Source: Burkholderiaceae bacterium
Lineage (GTDB): Bacteria; Pseudomonadota; Gammaproteobacteria; Burkholderiales; Burkholderiaceae_C
NCBI GenBank assembly: GCA_018780645.1
Contig: JADMJJ010000036.1
Span: 1-64,000, forward strand
Direction: 5' to 3'
DNA: 64,000 nt
Under the pieces are notes generated by a model. It did not search any database, was not told where the DNA came from, and saw nothing but the letters and a program-made list of their open reading frames with translations. The translations under genes and the position numbers were made by a program. Positions 27,408 to 36,913 of the stretch are shown in pieces (within the stretch, counting starts at the first letter, position 1; every line of letters begins with the position of its first letter).

Positions 27408-27457
27408 GGCGTTTCCTTGACTGTTGGGAGACTCTTTTGGAGTCGATGGCGAGAGTT

Positions 27458-27471
27458 TAGGGTTAACCCTA
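27458..27471. promoter_or_regulatory. Perfect 14-bp palindrome in divergent LysR promoter
   Basis: TAGGGTTAACCCTA is a perfect palindrome, lying 51 bp from the small-gene ATG (27407) and 67 bp from the LysR ATG (27538). LysR recognition sites commonly have a T-N11-A palindrome; here T27458 and A27471 are separated by 12 bases, close to that form. Good candidate operator for the LysR regulator. Confidence 0.5.
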
Positions 27472-27537
27472 GACATTAAGCCAATGAAAGATGCGCATTG
27501 AAGGTATAAACAGATCGCATACCTTCTGCACCACCCC

Positions 27538-28508
27538 ATGAACTTCCGAACCCTCGATCTGAATCTGCTGCGTGTGTTCGATGCCGTCATGGCTGAGGGC
27601 AATCTGACCCGTGCTGCCGAGCGCCTGGCGATGACGCAGCCGGCCGTCAGCCACGCGCTGAAACGGCTCAAGGAGGCGATGGGCGAGGACCTGTTCCAGC
27701 GCCAGGCCTTTGGCGTCAAGCCGTCCTCCCATGCCGAAAGCCTGTGGCCCGAGGTGCGCACGGCGCTGAACCGGCTGCGCCTGGCCCTGGACCCGGCCGA
27801 CTTCAATCCACAGGTCGACGAGCTGACCGTCCATCTGGCCATGGCCGACGCCACCGCGGCCATGCTGCTGCCGCCGCTGATGGTGGAGTTCGAGCGCCTG
27901 GGCGTGCTGGCCAATATCCGCGTGCTGCCGCTGACCACGCGCGATCCGCGCCGCCTGCTGGAGCAGGGCGAGGTCGACTGCGCGGTGGGCTACTTCCCGA
28001 ATGCGGTGGCAACGCTGGTCTCCCAGGCCGGCATGGCACCGATACGTAACTACCGCTTGTACGAGAGCGAATATGTCTGCGTGATGCGCCGCGGCCATCC
28101 GCTGGCCGATCAGGAACTGACGCTGGACGCCTACTGCGCCGCCCGCCATCTGCTGGTCAGCTTCTCGGGCCGTGCCCACGGTTTCGTCGATGAGTCGCTT
28201 GGCGCGCTGAACCGCAGCCGCCGCATCGTGCTGACGGTGAACCAGTTCTTCACCGCCGGCCGGGTGGTGGCCCACTCCGACCTGCTGACGGTGCTGCCGG
28301 CCTCCTTCATCGAGGCCACCGGCTACAGAAGCGAGCTGGTCGAGCGGCCGCTGCCGATGCCGCTGGCCCGCGTCCATGTCGAGATGCTCTGGCATCTGCG
28401 CAATGACGACCATCCGGCCCAGGCCTGGCTGCGCCAGCGCCTGATCGCTGCCGCCATCAATGCCCAGGCCCTGCCTGCAGCGCCCCGTAACCGACGACAA
28501 TCGGACCT

Positions 28509-28512
<4 letters not shown>
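27538..28512 (+). CDS. LysR-family transcriptional regulator
   Basis: A 324-residue regulator. The winged helix is [20 protein letters not shown] and [20 protein letters not shown] (residues 1-65); the substrate domain includes [20 protein letters not shown]. The beginning is like the NodD/LeuO/SyrM branch. Ligand unknown. Its stop overlaps the start of the UPF0149 gene by ATGA, so they are co-translated. It probably controls the divergent small gene at 27168-27407 via the palindrome at 27458. Confidence 0.92.
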
Positions 28513-29282
<770 letters not shown>

Positions 29283-29291
29283 CGCCTGAGC

Positions 29292-30089
29292 ATGCGGTTT
29301 CAATTGCTGTCCGATCTCCATATGGAGACGGAGCCCTTCGATCCTGTGCCCGCACCGGGCGCCGAGTTGCTGGTGCTGGCCGGCGACATCGATACGACAT
29401 GGATCAGTCTTGAGCGCTTTCGCGGCTGGCCGGTGCCTGTTCTGTTCGTGCCCGGCAATCACGAGTTCGATGGCCGCGACATCCACGAGGCCCGCGCCGG
29501 CCTGCGTGAGCTGACGGCGAGTCTGGGCATGACCATGCTGGACTTCGACAGTTGCGTGCTGACCGACCGGGAAGGCCGGCGGGTGCGCTTTGTCGGCAAC
29601 ACGCGCTGGAGCGATTTCGAGGTCTTCGGCACCCAGCAGCTGGACCGGGCAATGCGCGCCGGTGCCTATTTCCAGCGGGTGATGGGGGCGACGCGCCTTG
29701 GCGCCGTGTTCGACGCCAAGGCGGTGCGAGAGGAGGGGCTGCTGTGCCGCGACTGGCTGGCCAGGACCCTGGCCGAGCCCGCCGAGGGGCGCTGGGACGC
29801 ACAGGTGGCGATCACCCATTTCGCGCCCAGCCTGAAGAGCGCCGACACCCGTTACGGCAACCAGCCCGGCACGGCGAGCTTCTGCAACAACGACGAAACG
29901 CTACTGCCTCTGGTGGATGTCTGGTTGCACGGCCATCTGCATTGCCGGCATGACTATCTGTTTGCCCACGCGGGCGGCGCAACAAGGGTGCTCAGCAATG
30001 CCCGGGGGCTGTTGCGCAAGGGCGAGGCCGACGGGCATGACCCGCTGAAGACATTTGAAGTCTTTGCGGGCCAGACCTTGCCGATGTAG
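29292..30089 (+). CDS. Calcineurin-like metallophosphoesterase
   Basis: A 265-residue phosphoesterase. Metal-binding motifs: SDLHMET (residues 7-13; His is shifted relative to the usual DxH, giving D-L-H), LAGDIDTT (GD), PGNHEF (GNH), ITHFAPS (H) and HGHLHCRHD (GHxH). Substrate not known. The last codons (AGQTLPM) are encoded by the left arm of a dispersed hairpin repeat at 30062-30114, so the C-terminus may have been replaced by repeat sequence. Confidence 0.88.
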   Translation: MRFQLLSDLHMETEPFDPVPAPGAELLVLAGDIDTTWISLERFRGWPVPVLFVPGNHEFDGRDIHEARAGLRELTASLGMTMLDFDSCVLTDREGRRVRFVGNTRWSDFEVFGTQQLDRAMRAGAYFQRVMGATRLGAVFDAKAVREEGLLCRDWLARTLAEPAEGRWDAQVAITHFAPSLKSADTRYGNQPGTASFCNNDETLLPLVDVWLHGHLHCRHDYLFAHAGGATRVLSNARGLLRKGEADGHDPLKTFEVFAGQTLPM

Positions 30090-30114
30090 GCAAGCTCTGA
30101 CCCCAACTGACTGG
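30062..30114 (+). repeat. Dispersed hairpin repeat, copy 3 (overlaps a gene end)
   Basis: Shares TTTGCGGG, CAGACCTTG and CTCTGACCCCAACTGACTGG with copy 1 at 11086-11148. GGG/CAGA/TTGC (30068-30081) pairs with GCAA/TCTG/CCC (30090-30103). The left arm encodes the last seven codons and stop of the metallophosphoesterase. It sits between convergent genes. Confidence 0.6.
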
Positions 30115-30115
30115 C

Positions 30116-30322
30116 CTAGCGCCGCGACAACCAGGACATCGGTGCTTCCTGCTTGTAGGCCTCTACGCTGGCGGCATCCTTGACCGGCCAGTAGTCCATT
30201 TCCTCGTCTAGGCTGGCTTCCATGCCGAAGGCGGTGCCGAGGTCGGCCGGGTCCTGCTCATGCGGGACGCGCGCGCGGTCGGTGGAGCGGCGGAACTGGA
30301 GCATGGCGGGCAGGAATCTCAT
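30116..30322 (-). CDS. Small hypothetical protein (68 aa)
   Basis: The 68-residue product MRFLPAMLQFRRSTDRARV... has no signal peptide or recognisable domain, and an acidic centre (EASLDEEMDYWPVKDAASVE). GAGG lies five bases before the ATG at 30322. Further in-frame codons upstream extend to 30472 but without a better start. Coding potential moderate; a real gene is likely because of the ribosome site. Confidence 0.5.
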   Translation of the reverse strand: MRFLPAMLQFRRSTDRARVPHEQDPADLGTAFGMEASLDEEMDYWPVKDAASVEAYKQEAPMSWLSRR

Positions 30323-30613
30323 GGGGGCCTCACTGCGTACATCGGGGGTGTAGGTAGTTTCGTCCTCGTTGTAAAAAAGTGAACACCCCAATTGGGTGGA
30401 GAACAACGGATTCATGGGCAAAACGCACACCGCATCCCTAAGCATGGGGGTGCCCCAGGCCTGCCCGCGCAACGGCTCGTCTGCCCCGGTTCGCGCGGCG
30501 CTTTCGCCTTGTTGCGATTTCGCACCGATTGGGGATGGTGCTCAGGTGTAAACCCTATATGCTGCGCACCTTGTCCCAGCTTCGTAACTCTCGGCTCAAT
30601 CCATCACTTCGCA

Positions 30614-30817
30614 ATGAAGCAGCAGCTCTTCAACTGCCTCACATGGGGCGTGGTCGGTAGCGCGGTGCTCAGCTCCGTGTGGCTGGCCGCGAACGTCCCG
30701 GTGACGGATCTGCGTGCTGCCAAGATGAACGACCAGGACACCATCCTGATGCCCCTGCCCACCGAGCCCACCGCCGCCGGGCCGGCCGCTTCGTCTCCTG
30801 TTAGCGGGCGGCCCTGA
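30614..30817 (+). CDS. Small hypothetical protein with N-terminal hydrophobic segment (67 aa)
   Basis: MKQQLFNCLTWGVVGSAVLS... gives a hydrophobic stretch at residues 8-26 that could be a membrane anchor or signal peptide, followed by a Pro/Ala/Ser-rich tail. No clear ribosome binding site before the ATG at 30614. Unknown function. It lies 7 bp from the convergent argP stop, in an otherwise empty stretch (30323-30613 holds no other gene I can support). Confidence 0.4.
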   Translation: MKQQLFNCLTWGVVGSAVLSSVWLAANVPVTDLRAAKMNDQDTILMPLPTEPTAAGPAASSPVSGRP

Positions 30818-30824
30818 GCCTCGC

Positions 30825-31757
30825 CTATTCCTGCGCCAGCGCCGATTGCGCACCCTCGGCCAGCGCCCGGCCCACCTCGGTCAGCAGGGCCACACTGGGG
30901 CCCTGGCCGATGCTGTCGGGCAACAATTTCCACTGATGCCAGAACAGGGCCACGTCCAAGGTGACCTCGGGTCGCAGTACCTCCAGCGCGCCGCTGGCAA
31001 TCAGCGGCCGCAGTTGCAGCTCAGGCGCCACGCCAATACCCCAGCCCATCTGCACGGCATGCACATAGGCCTCCGATGACGGCACATAGCGCTCCTGCAA
31101 AGTTGGCGCACGCAAACCAAAGGCACGCGAGACCCATTGCACCTGGGTGTCGTCCTTGCGGTTGAAGACCAGAAAGGGCAGTTGCGAGAAATTGATGGGC
31201 GTTAGCCCCTCGGGAAATCGGCTCGCGATCAACGCCGGGCTCGCCACCGCGATGTAGTGCATCACCCCCAGCGGCTGGACCAGGCAGCCGCGCAGTGCCT
31301 CGCGCACGGTGCTGACGCAACCCAGCACGGCACCCTGGCGCAACCAGTCGTGGGTGAAGTCCTGGTCATCGACCACCAGTTCCAGCCCGTAGCCGGCTTG
31401 CAGACCCTGCTGTACCAAGCCATCGAGCGCCGGCAGCACCCAGGTCGCCAGGCTGTCGGCATTGACGGCAATCGGCAGCCGCTCGATCGCCGTCTGCTGC
31501 AGACCCAGCTCGCGGCCCACATCGCTGCTAAGCGCCTGGATCTGCCGGGCCAGCCGCAGCAAGAGCTTGCCCGGCTCGGTCAGGCGCAGCGGCCGGGTGC
31601 GCACCACCAACAGCTGGCCGACCTGTGTTTCCAGCGCACGCAAGCGCTGCGACACGGCGCTCTGGGTGATGTTCAGGCGCTGGGCGGCGCGCTCGAAATT
31701 GCCCTCGTCGGCCAGCGCCGCCAGGCACTGCAGCGCGGCCAAATCCAGGTCCTTCAT
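30825..31757 (-). CDS. argP: LysR-family regulator ArgP (IciA)
   Basis: ArgP controls arginine/lysine export and related genes. The 310-residue protein has the winged helix MKDLDLAALQCLAALADEGN and FERAAQRLNITQSAVSQRLR, and its sensing domain has IAVNADSLATWVLPAL and FNRKDDTQVQWV, close to ArgP family sequence. It is divergent from argO, its classical target, across 110 bp. The combination makes the assignment firm. It converges on a small hypothetical gene. Confidence 0.92.
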   Translation of the reverse strand: MKDLDLAALQCLAALADEGNFERAAQRLNITQSAVSQRLRALETQVGQLLVVRTRPLRLTEPGKLLLRLARQIQALSSDVGRELGLQQTAIERLPIAVNADSLATWVLPALDGLVQQGLQAGYGLELVVDDQDFTHDWLRQGAVLGCVSTVREALRGCLVQPLGVMHYIAVASPALIASRFPEGLTPINFSQLPFLVFNRKDDTQVQWVSRAFGLRAPTLQERYVPSSEAYVHAVQMGWGIGVAPELQLRPLIASGALEVLRPEVTLDVALFWHQWKLLPDSIGQGPSVALLTEVGRALAEGAQSALAQE

Positions 31758-31867
31758 AAGTAGCTCTAATGTTGCGAGAGAAGTATGAATGTAGCTTCAA
31801 CATAAAGGGGAAGCTACCGACAATGCGGGCACTGCCGCCTGTCGCGGCCAAGGCAAGCCTCGCCCCC

Positions 31868-32497
31868 ATGGATTCGCACATCGCCACAGCCCTGACCCAG
31901 GGCTGGCTCACCGGAGCCAGCCTGATCATGGCCATTGGCGCGCAGAACGCGCTGGTGCTGCGCCAGGGCCTGCGTCGCCAGCATGTGGGGCCGGTGGTGC
32001 TGCTGTGCAGCCTGTCCGATGTGGCGCTGATCTGCCTGGGCGTATTCGGCCTGGGCGCCGCCATCGCCGGCTCGCCGCTGGTGATGGAAATCTTCCGCCT
32101 CGGTGGTGCCGCCTTTCTCCTCTACTACGCCGCGCGCTCGGCCTGGCGTGCCTGGCAGGGTGCCGACAGCCTGCAGACCGCCGGCGCCGGCCTGGGTCTG
32201 CAAGCGGCGCTGGGCGCCGCGGCGACGATGACCTTTCTGAATCCGCATGTCTATCTCGACACCGTCGTGCTGCTGGGCACCGTCGGTTCGCAGCAGCCGG
32301 CCGAGCTGCGCTGGGCCTTCGCCAGTGGCGCGAGTCTTGCGTCGGTGATGTGGTTCGGATTGCTCGGTTTCGGCGCGGCAGCGGTAGCCGCCCCCTTGCA
32401 AAAGCCGGTGGTCTGGCGTGTCATCGACGGCTTGATTGCCGTGCTGATGGCCAGCCTGGGCCTGCAACTGCTGATGCGCCCGCTGGTGGTGCAGTAA
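31868..32497 (+). CDS. argO: Arginine/lysine exporter ArgO (LysE family)
   Basis: Inner-membrane exporter of 209 residues. LysE signature: GWLTGASLIMAIGAQNALVL with QNA motif, and TFLNPHVYLDTVVLLGTVG in the fourth region. Length matches E. coli ArgO (211). I chose ATG 31868 because the first membrane helix follows directly; an ATG at 31823 would add 15 residues. Divergent argP suggests induction by ArgP with arginine or lysine. dadA follows after 50 bp. Confidence 0.92.
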   Translation: MDSHIATALTQGWLTGASLIMAIGAQNALVLRQGLRRQHVGPVVLLCSLSDVALICLGVFGLGAAIAGSPLVMEIFRLGGAAFLLYYAARSAWRAWQGADSLQTAGAGLGLQAALGAAATMTFLNPHVYLDTVVLLGTVGSQQPAELRWAFASGASLASVMWFGLLGFGAAAVAAPLQKPVVWRVIDGLIAVLMASLGLQLLMRPLVVQ

Positions 32498-32547
32498 TCG
32501 ATCAATCGAAATAAAGCCGACGGCGCTGCCGTCAGAACGGGAATGCT

Positions 32548-33831
32548 GTGAAAGTCGTCGTCTTGGGTGCGGGCATCATCGGTGTGAGCACCGCCTGGTA
32601 TTTGCTGGAGGCCGGCCATGAGGTCACGGTCGTCGATCGCCAGTCAGAGGCCGCCCATGAAACCAGCTTCGCTAATGGCGCGCAGATCTCGGTCAGCTTC
32701 TGCGAGCCCTGGGCCAATGCCGGAGCACCGTTCAAGGTCGCCAAGTGGCTGTTGCGCGACGACTCGCCGCTGCTGTTCCGTCCCAGTCTGGACCCGCAGC
32801 AATGGCGCTGGGGCCTGAGCTTTCTAACCCAGTGCACGACGGCCGCCTTCGAGCGCAATGTCGAGGAGCTGGTGATGCTGGGCCGCTACAGCCACGAGTC
32901 GCTGAAGAGTCTGGTCGCGCAGACCGGCATCGAATACAACCGGCTGGAGCGGGGCATCCTGCACTTCTTCTCCAGCCAGCATGATTTCGATGCTGGTGCG
33001 GCCGGCGCCGAGGTGATGCGCCGCCATGGCGTCGACCGCCGAGTGCTGAACCGCGACGAGGTGCTCAAGGTCGAGCCGGCACTGGCCAGCTTCGGCAGCA
33101 ATATCTTCGGCGGCACCTTCACGCCCAGCGACGAGTCGGGCGACTGCGCCGTCTTTACCCAGGAGCTGACCAAGCGCTGCGTGGCTCGCGGTGCCACCTT
33201 TCTGTTCGAGCACGACATCCTGGCGCTCGAGCAGGCCGGCGGCGGCATCAGCGGCGCGCGCATCGCTGCCAGCCGCACGGGTGCAACCCGCACGCTGCAG
33301 GCCGATGCCTTTGTCGCCGCCATGGGTTCCTACACCGCGCCGCTGCTGCGCGCGGTCGGCGAAGACCTGAACATCTACCCGGCCAAGGGCTATTCGACGA
33401 CGATGCGGCTCAAGCACCCGGAGCGCGCCAGCGTCGTCAGCCTGCTGGACGACACGCGCAAGATCGCCATCTCGCGCCTCGGCGACCATGTGCGCATCGC
33501 CGGCACGGCCGAACTGGTCGGCTACGACACGCAGCTGAACAACGCCACCTCGCGCGTGCGCTGCGAGGCGCTGGTGCGTCGCTACGAGGAGCTGTTCCCC
33601 GGTGTGGCCGATACCAGCGAGACCAATTTCTGGACCGGCCTGCGCCCCAGCACGCCGACCAACATTCCCTATATCGGCCACAGCAAGAAGCACAGCAATC
33701 TGTGGATCAATGCCGGCCACGGCACCCTGGGCTGGACGCATGGCGCGGGCTCGGGGCGTGCGCTGGCGGAGCTGATGAGCGGCAAACGGCCGGACACCAA
33801 GTTCGCGTTCTATGGGCCCAAGGCGCGCTGA
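32548..33831 (+). CDS. dadA: D-amino acid dehydrogenase, small subunit (DadA)
   Basis: FAD-dependent membrane-associated dehydrogenase that oxidises D-amino acids, passing electrons to the respiratory chain. 427 residues. FAD-binding Rossmann motif VVVLGAGIIGVSTAWYLLEA at the N-terminus, ATSFANGAQISVSFCEPW-type and RLGDHVRIAGTAELVGYD segments, and C-terminal TGLRPSTPTNIPYIG plus GHGTLGWTHGAGSG. The start codon is GTG. An alanine racemase is not in the window. It is 50 bp downstream of argO and may share its transcript; an Hsp70-like gene follows after 62 bp. Confidence 0.93.
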   Translation: MKVVVLGAGIIGVSTAWYLLEAGHEVTVVDRQSEAAHETSFANGAQISVSFCEPWANAGAPFKVAKWLLRDDSPLLFRPSLDPQQWRWGLSFLTQCTTAAFERNVEELVMLGRYSHESLKSLVAQTGIEYNRLERGILHFFSSQHDFDAGAAGAEVMRRHGVDRRVLNRDEVLKVEPALASFGSNIFGGTFTPSDESGDCAVFTQELTKRCVARGATFLFEHDILALEQAGGGISGARIAASRTGATRTLQADAFVAAMGSYTAPLLRAVGEDLNIYPAKGYSTTMRLKHPERASVVSLLDDTRKIAISRLGDHVRIAGTAELVGYDTQLNNATSRVRCEALVRRYEELFPGVADTSETNFWTGLRPSTPTNIPYIGHSKKHSNLWINAGHGTLGWTHGAGSGRALAELMSGKRPDTKFAFYGPKAR

Positions 33832-33893
33832 TCGCTACAATCCGCGCCCCGCTCCTCATTCCACAGGGCCTGGCCCACGCCGGGCTCATCGCC

Positions 33894-35207
33894 ATGCCCG
33901 TGCCTCAATCCGCTTCCCGTTCGTTCTGCGCCATTGACTTCGGCACCTCCAATTCGGCGATTGCGATTCCGGACACCGGCCGCCGCATGCGCCTGGTGCC
34001 GCTGGAGGGCAGCAACACGACGATGCCGACGGCGGTCTTCTACTTCGCCGACCTTGAGCATGACGAGGACGGCCCGGCCCGTGCCTTCGGCCGCGCCGCC
34101 GTGGCGGCCTATGTCGAAGGCGCCGAAGGCCGGCTGATGCGCTCGATGAAGAGCATCCTCGGCTCGGGCCTGGTAGAGCAGAGCACCGATGTCGGCGGCG
34201 GGCGGGCGGTCAAATATTTCGATGTGCTGGCGGGCTACCTGAAGCGGCTGCGTGCCTGTGCCCAGGCCGAGCATGCCGAGACGAATCTGCACCAGGTGGT
34301 GCTGGGTCGGCCGGTGTTCTTCGTCGATGAAGACCCCGAGCGCGATGCGGCGGCCCAGGTCACCCTGGAGGCAGCCGCCCGGGCGGTGGGCTTCGACGAG
34401 GTGCATTTCCAGTTCGAACCGATTGCCGCGGCCTTCGACTATGAACAGCAGGCGCAGACCGAGCAGATCGTGCTGGTGGCCGACATCGGCGGCGGTACCT
34501 CGGACTTTTCGCTGGTGCGCGTCGGCCCGGACCGCATGCACCGGCTGGACCGCCGGGACGACATCCTGGCCAACCACGGCGTGCACGTGGCCGGTACCGA
34601 CTTCGACCGCCGCGTCGAGCTGAGCAGCATCCTGCGCGAGTTCGGCTACCAGGCCATGGGTCCCAGCATCGCCGGCTCGACGCCGCGCGAGGTGCCCAGC
34701 GCTGTCTATTTCGACCTCGCCACCTGGCATCTGATCAACACCGTTTACAGCCCGGCGCGGGTGATGGAATTGCGGTCGATGAAGAGCTTCTACGGCAATG
34801 TGCGCCATCACCAGCGGCTGATGACGGTGATCACCGAGCGGCTGGGCCATGAGCTGGCGGCCCGGGCGGAGGTCGCCAAGATCCAGGTCTCGGGCGGCGG
34901 CGATACGCTGATCGATCTGGGCCTGGTCGAGTCCGGCCTGCAGGTGGGCCTGACCGAGACGACCGCGGTGGCCGCGCTTGAAGCCGACATCCAGCGCATT
35001 GTGCAGACCGCCCGCGACACCGTGCGCGAGGCCGGCCTCAAGCCGGAGCAGGTCAATGCGCTGTACCTGACCGGTGGCTCCACCGGCTTGCGCCTGCTGG
35101 CCGACCGCATCGCCGCCGAGTTCAGCCAGGCCCAGGTGGTGCGCGGCGACCGTTTTGCCTCGGTCGCCACCGGGCTGGCGCTGCACGCCGCCAGGCTGTA
35201 TGCCTGA
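33894..35207 (+). CDS. Hsp70-family protein (YegD-like)
   Basis: A 437-residue Hsp70-superfamily ATPase without the C-terminal substrate domain. Actin-fold motifs: phosphate 1 AIDFGTSNSAIAIP, connect/phosphate 2 VADIGGGTSDFSLV, and adenosine LTGGSTGLRLLADRI. This is the YegD class, shorter than DnaK and without known co-chaperone. Function unclear, possibly protein quality control. ATG 33894 was chosen since the preceding residues overlap dadA and are not Hsp70-like. Confidence 0.9.
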   Translation: MPVPQSASRSFCAIDFGTSNSAIAIPDTGRRMRLVPLEGSNTTMPTAVFYFADLEHDEDGPARAFGRAAVAAYVEGAEGRLMRSMKSILGSGLVEQSTDVGGGRAVKYFDVLAGYLKRLRACAQAEHAETNLHQVVLGRPVFFVDEDPERDAAAQVTLEAAARAVGFDEVHFQFEPIAAAFDYEQQAQTEQIVLVADIGGGTSDFSLVRVGPDRMHRLDRRDDILANHGVHVAGTDFDRRVELSSILREFGYQAMGPSIAGSTPREVPSAVYFDLATWHLINTVYSPARVMELRSMKSFYGNVRHHQRLMTVITERLGHELAARAEVAKIQVSGGGDTLIDLGLVESGLQVGLTETTAVAALEADIQRIVQTARDTVREAGLKPEQVNALYLTGGSTGLRLLADRIAAEFSQAQVVRGDRFASVATGLALHAARLYA

Positions 35208-35222
35208 GTAGCGCCTGAACGA

Positions 35223-35963
35223 TCAGCGCTTGCGAGGGCCGGGGCCTATTGGCGGTGCCTGTTTCCGAGCGATGCGCCGTGGCACCTCGGCCACCGGCTT
35301 GGGCTGGGGCCGCGAGATGTCTGCCAGCTGCAGGCAGCTGCGCACCAGGCCTTCGACGGCCTCGCTGAGGTCTTCCGGCGGCTCCAAGGTCTCGATCTCG
35401 GCCAGCAGCGCGTCGGCATCTTCCAAATCGTCGGCGTCCAGGTGCATATAGATGGTGGCCAGCGGCTCCAACAGATCGGCGGCCGACAGGCCCATCAGCG
35501 CGGTGAACATATCGGCGCCCAGCGCGAAGCCGGCCACCCAGGGGAACACGGTCTCGGACGGCGTGGCCTCGTCGTCCATCTCGAACACCCAGGGGTCGAA
35601 CCACTGGCGCTCGGTGATCGCCGCCCTCAGCTCCTGATGGCGGCGCAGCACCAGCGCGTGCAGCGCCTCGGGCTTGTAGCGGGGGGGCAGGGGGCGGGCC
35701 TCGATGTCGGTGACATAGGGCAGCCACTGGGCGGGTAGCAGGGGGATAGGCTGCAGAAGCACGGCACAGAGATAGCCGTCCAGCATGCTGACGTCCAGCG
35801 GCTCCAGCGGGGCCGGCACCTTGTCCAGCAGTTGTTCCAGCGCCACGATATCGTCCTCGCCCATGGGCGCCGACGGGGCAGCGGCGGGCCGTTTGGGTGC
35901 CGGGGCGGGGCTGCGAGACGGGGTTTTGGCGGGTGGGCGGTGCGGGGGCTTGGCGGAATTCAT
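35223..35963 (-). CDS. UPF0149/YecA-family protein without SEC-C
   Basis: A 246-residue paralogue of the protein at 28509. Shared blocks: LEPLDVSMLDGYLCAVLLQP, QWLPYVTDIE, FDPWVFEMDDEATP and FPWVAGFALG. The N-terminus has a Pro/Ala/Lys-rich linker, and the C-terminus is basic (ARKQAPPIGPGPRKR) and lacks the SEC-C cysteines. The ATG at 35963 is the likeliest start; the frame extends to 36056. It converges with the Hsp70-like gene, 15 bp apart. Confidence 0.85.
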   Translation of the reverse strand: MNSAKPPHRPPAKTPSRSPAPAPKRPAAAPSAPMGEDDIVALEQLLDKVPAPLEPLDVSMLDGYLCAVLLQPIPLLPAQWLPYVTDIEARPLPPRYKPEALHALVLRRHQELRAAITERQWFDPWVFEMDDEATPSETVFPWVAGFALGADMFTALMGLSAADLLEPLATIYMHLDADDLEDADALLAEIETLEPPEDLSEAVEGLVRSCLQLADISRPQPKPVAEVPRRIARKQAPPIGPGPRKR

Positions 35964-36060
35964 GCCCGATTGTGACCGGGAGTCAGCTTGGCGACCACGT
36001 GGTGGCTGGCCTGCCGGCTGAATTTGCAGAACCAGCAAAAAGTCAAGATCACTCACAACC

Positions 36061-36201
36061 TCATTGTTAGGGATGGTCCGGGTGAACCCTGATCCCTACA
36101 GTAGGAACCCTGCTTGGCGACTTTTGCCATGCTCCGTTCCCAACGACGTCCTTCCAAGGACTTGTACACGCCCATCCGGTTTACCGGGTGGGCGTTTTTT
36201 T
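36061..36201 (+). ncRNA. Candidate structured small RNA ending in a strong terminator
   Basis: A chain of short hairpins in a 332-bp gene-free gap (35964-36295). H1: AGGGAT (36069-36074) with ATCCCT (36092-36097) plus inner GGGT/ACCC. H2: GGAAC (36104-36108) with GTTCC (36136-36140) plus inner TGGC/GCCA. H3: GTCCTT (36148-36153) with AAGGAC (36156-36161). The terminator at 36169-36201 follows. No start-codon context or open frame explains it. It could instead be a leader element of the DJ-1 gene at 36296. Confidence 0.55.
36169..36201 (+). terminator. Strong intrinsic terminator
   Basis: CGCCCATCCGG (36169-36179) pairs with CCGGGTGGGCG (36184-36194) around TTTA, with one G-U pair, and is followed by seven T (36195-36201). 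No plus-strand gene ends in the 950 bp before it, so it must end an unannotated transcript. Confidence 0.9.
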
Positions 36202-36295
36202 ATGTGCTTCGCAGCCGGCCTTGCGCGGCGCCCCGATGTTGTGCCGGTTGTCCTGCCTAAGATGGCGCTACATCAGCAGCGCAACGGGAGCCACC

Positions 36296-36913
36296 ATGCA
36301 CATCGCCATCCTCACCTTCGAGGGCTTCAACGAGCTCGACTCGCTGATCGCCCTGGGCATCCTCAACCGCGTCAAGAAGCCCGGCTGGCGCGTCTCCATC
36401 GCCAGCCCGGCGGCCAGGGTCCGTTCGATGAATGGCGTGGTGCTGGAGGCGCAGGCCTCGCTGCAGGCGGCCTGCGAGGCCGACGCGGTGATCGTCGGCA
36501 GCGGTATGCAGACGCGGGAGGTGGTGGCCGACGAGACCCTGATGGCGCAACTCAGGCTGGATCCGGCGCGGCAGCTGCTGGGCGCCCAATGCTCCGGCAC
36601 CCTGGTGCTGGCCAGGCTGGGGCTGCTGAATGCCGTGCCGGCCTGCACCGACCTGACCACCAAGCCCTGGGTCGAGGCGGCGGGCGTGACCACCCTGAAC
36701 CAGCCGTTTGTGGCCCACGGCAACGTGGCCACAGCGGGCGGCTGCCTGGCCTCGCAGTACCTGGCGATCTGGCTGATTGCGCGGCTGGAGGGGCTGGACG
36801 CCGCCATCAGCGCCATCCACTACGTCGCCCCGGTGGGCGAGAAGGAGGAGTACGTGGCCCGCGCGATCGCCAACGTCAAACCGTATCTGGACGTGCCTGC
36901 CGCGACGAGATGA
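36296..36913 (+). CDS. DJ-1/PfpI family protein
   Basis: A 205-residue class I glutamine amidotransferase-like protein. MHIAILTFEGFNELDSLIAL begins the fold; the nucleophile elbow is LGAQCSGTL with the Cys, and AGGCLASQYLAIWL follows. The Glu of the DJ-1 motif is in FEGFNELD. Members include amidases, glyoxalases and stress proteins; the role here is open. GGGAG lies at the right spacing from ATG 36296. Its 3' end overlaps the convergent LysR gene by 38 bp. Confidence 0.88.
   Translation: MHIAILTFEGFNELDSLIALGILNRVKKPGWRVSIASPAARVRSMNGVVLEAQASLQAACEADAVIVGSGMQTREVVADETLMAQLRLDPARQLLGAQCSGTLVLARLGLLNAVPACTDLTTKPWVEAAGVTTLNQPFVAHGNVATAGGCLASQYLAIWLIARLEGLDAAISAIHYVAPVGEKEEYVARAIANVKPYLDVPAATR

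Noticed and set aside
36061-36201. TPP riboswitch-like match (TGAACCCTGATC)
   Set aside because: Only a short resemblance; the conserved CTGAGA and the second helix are absent and the next gene is not a thiamine gene.
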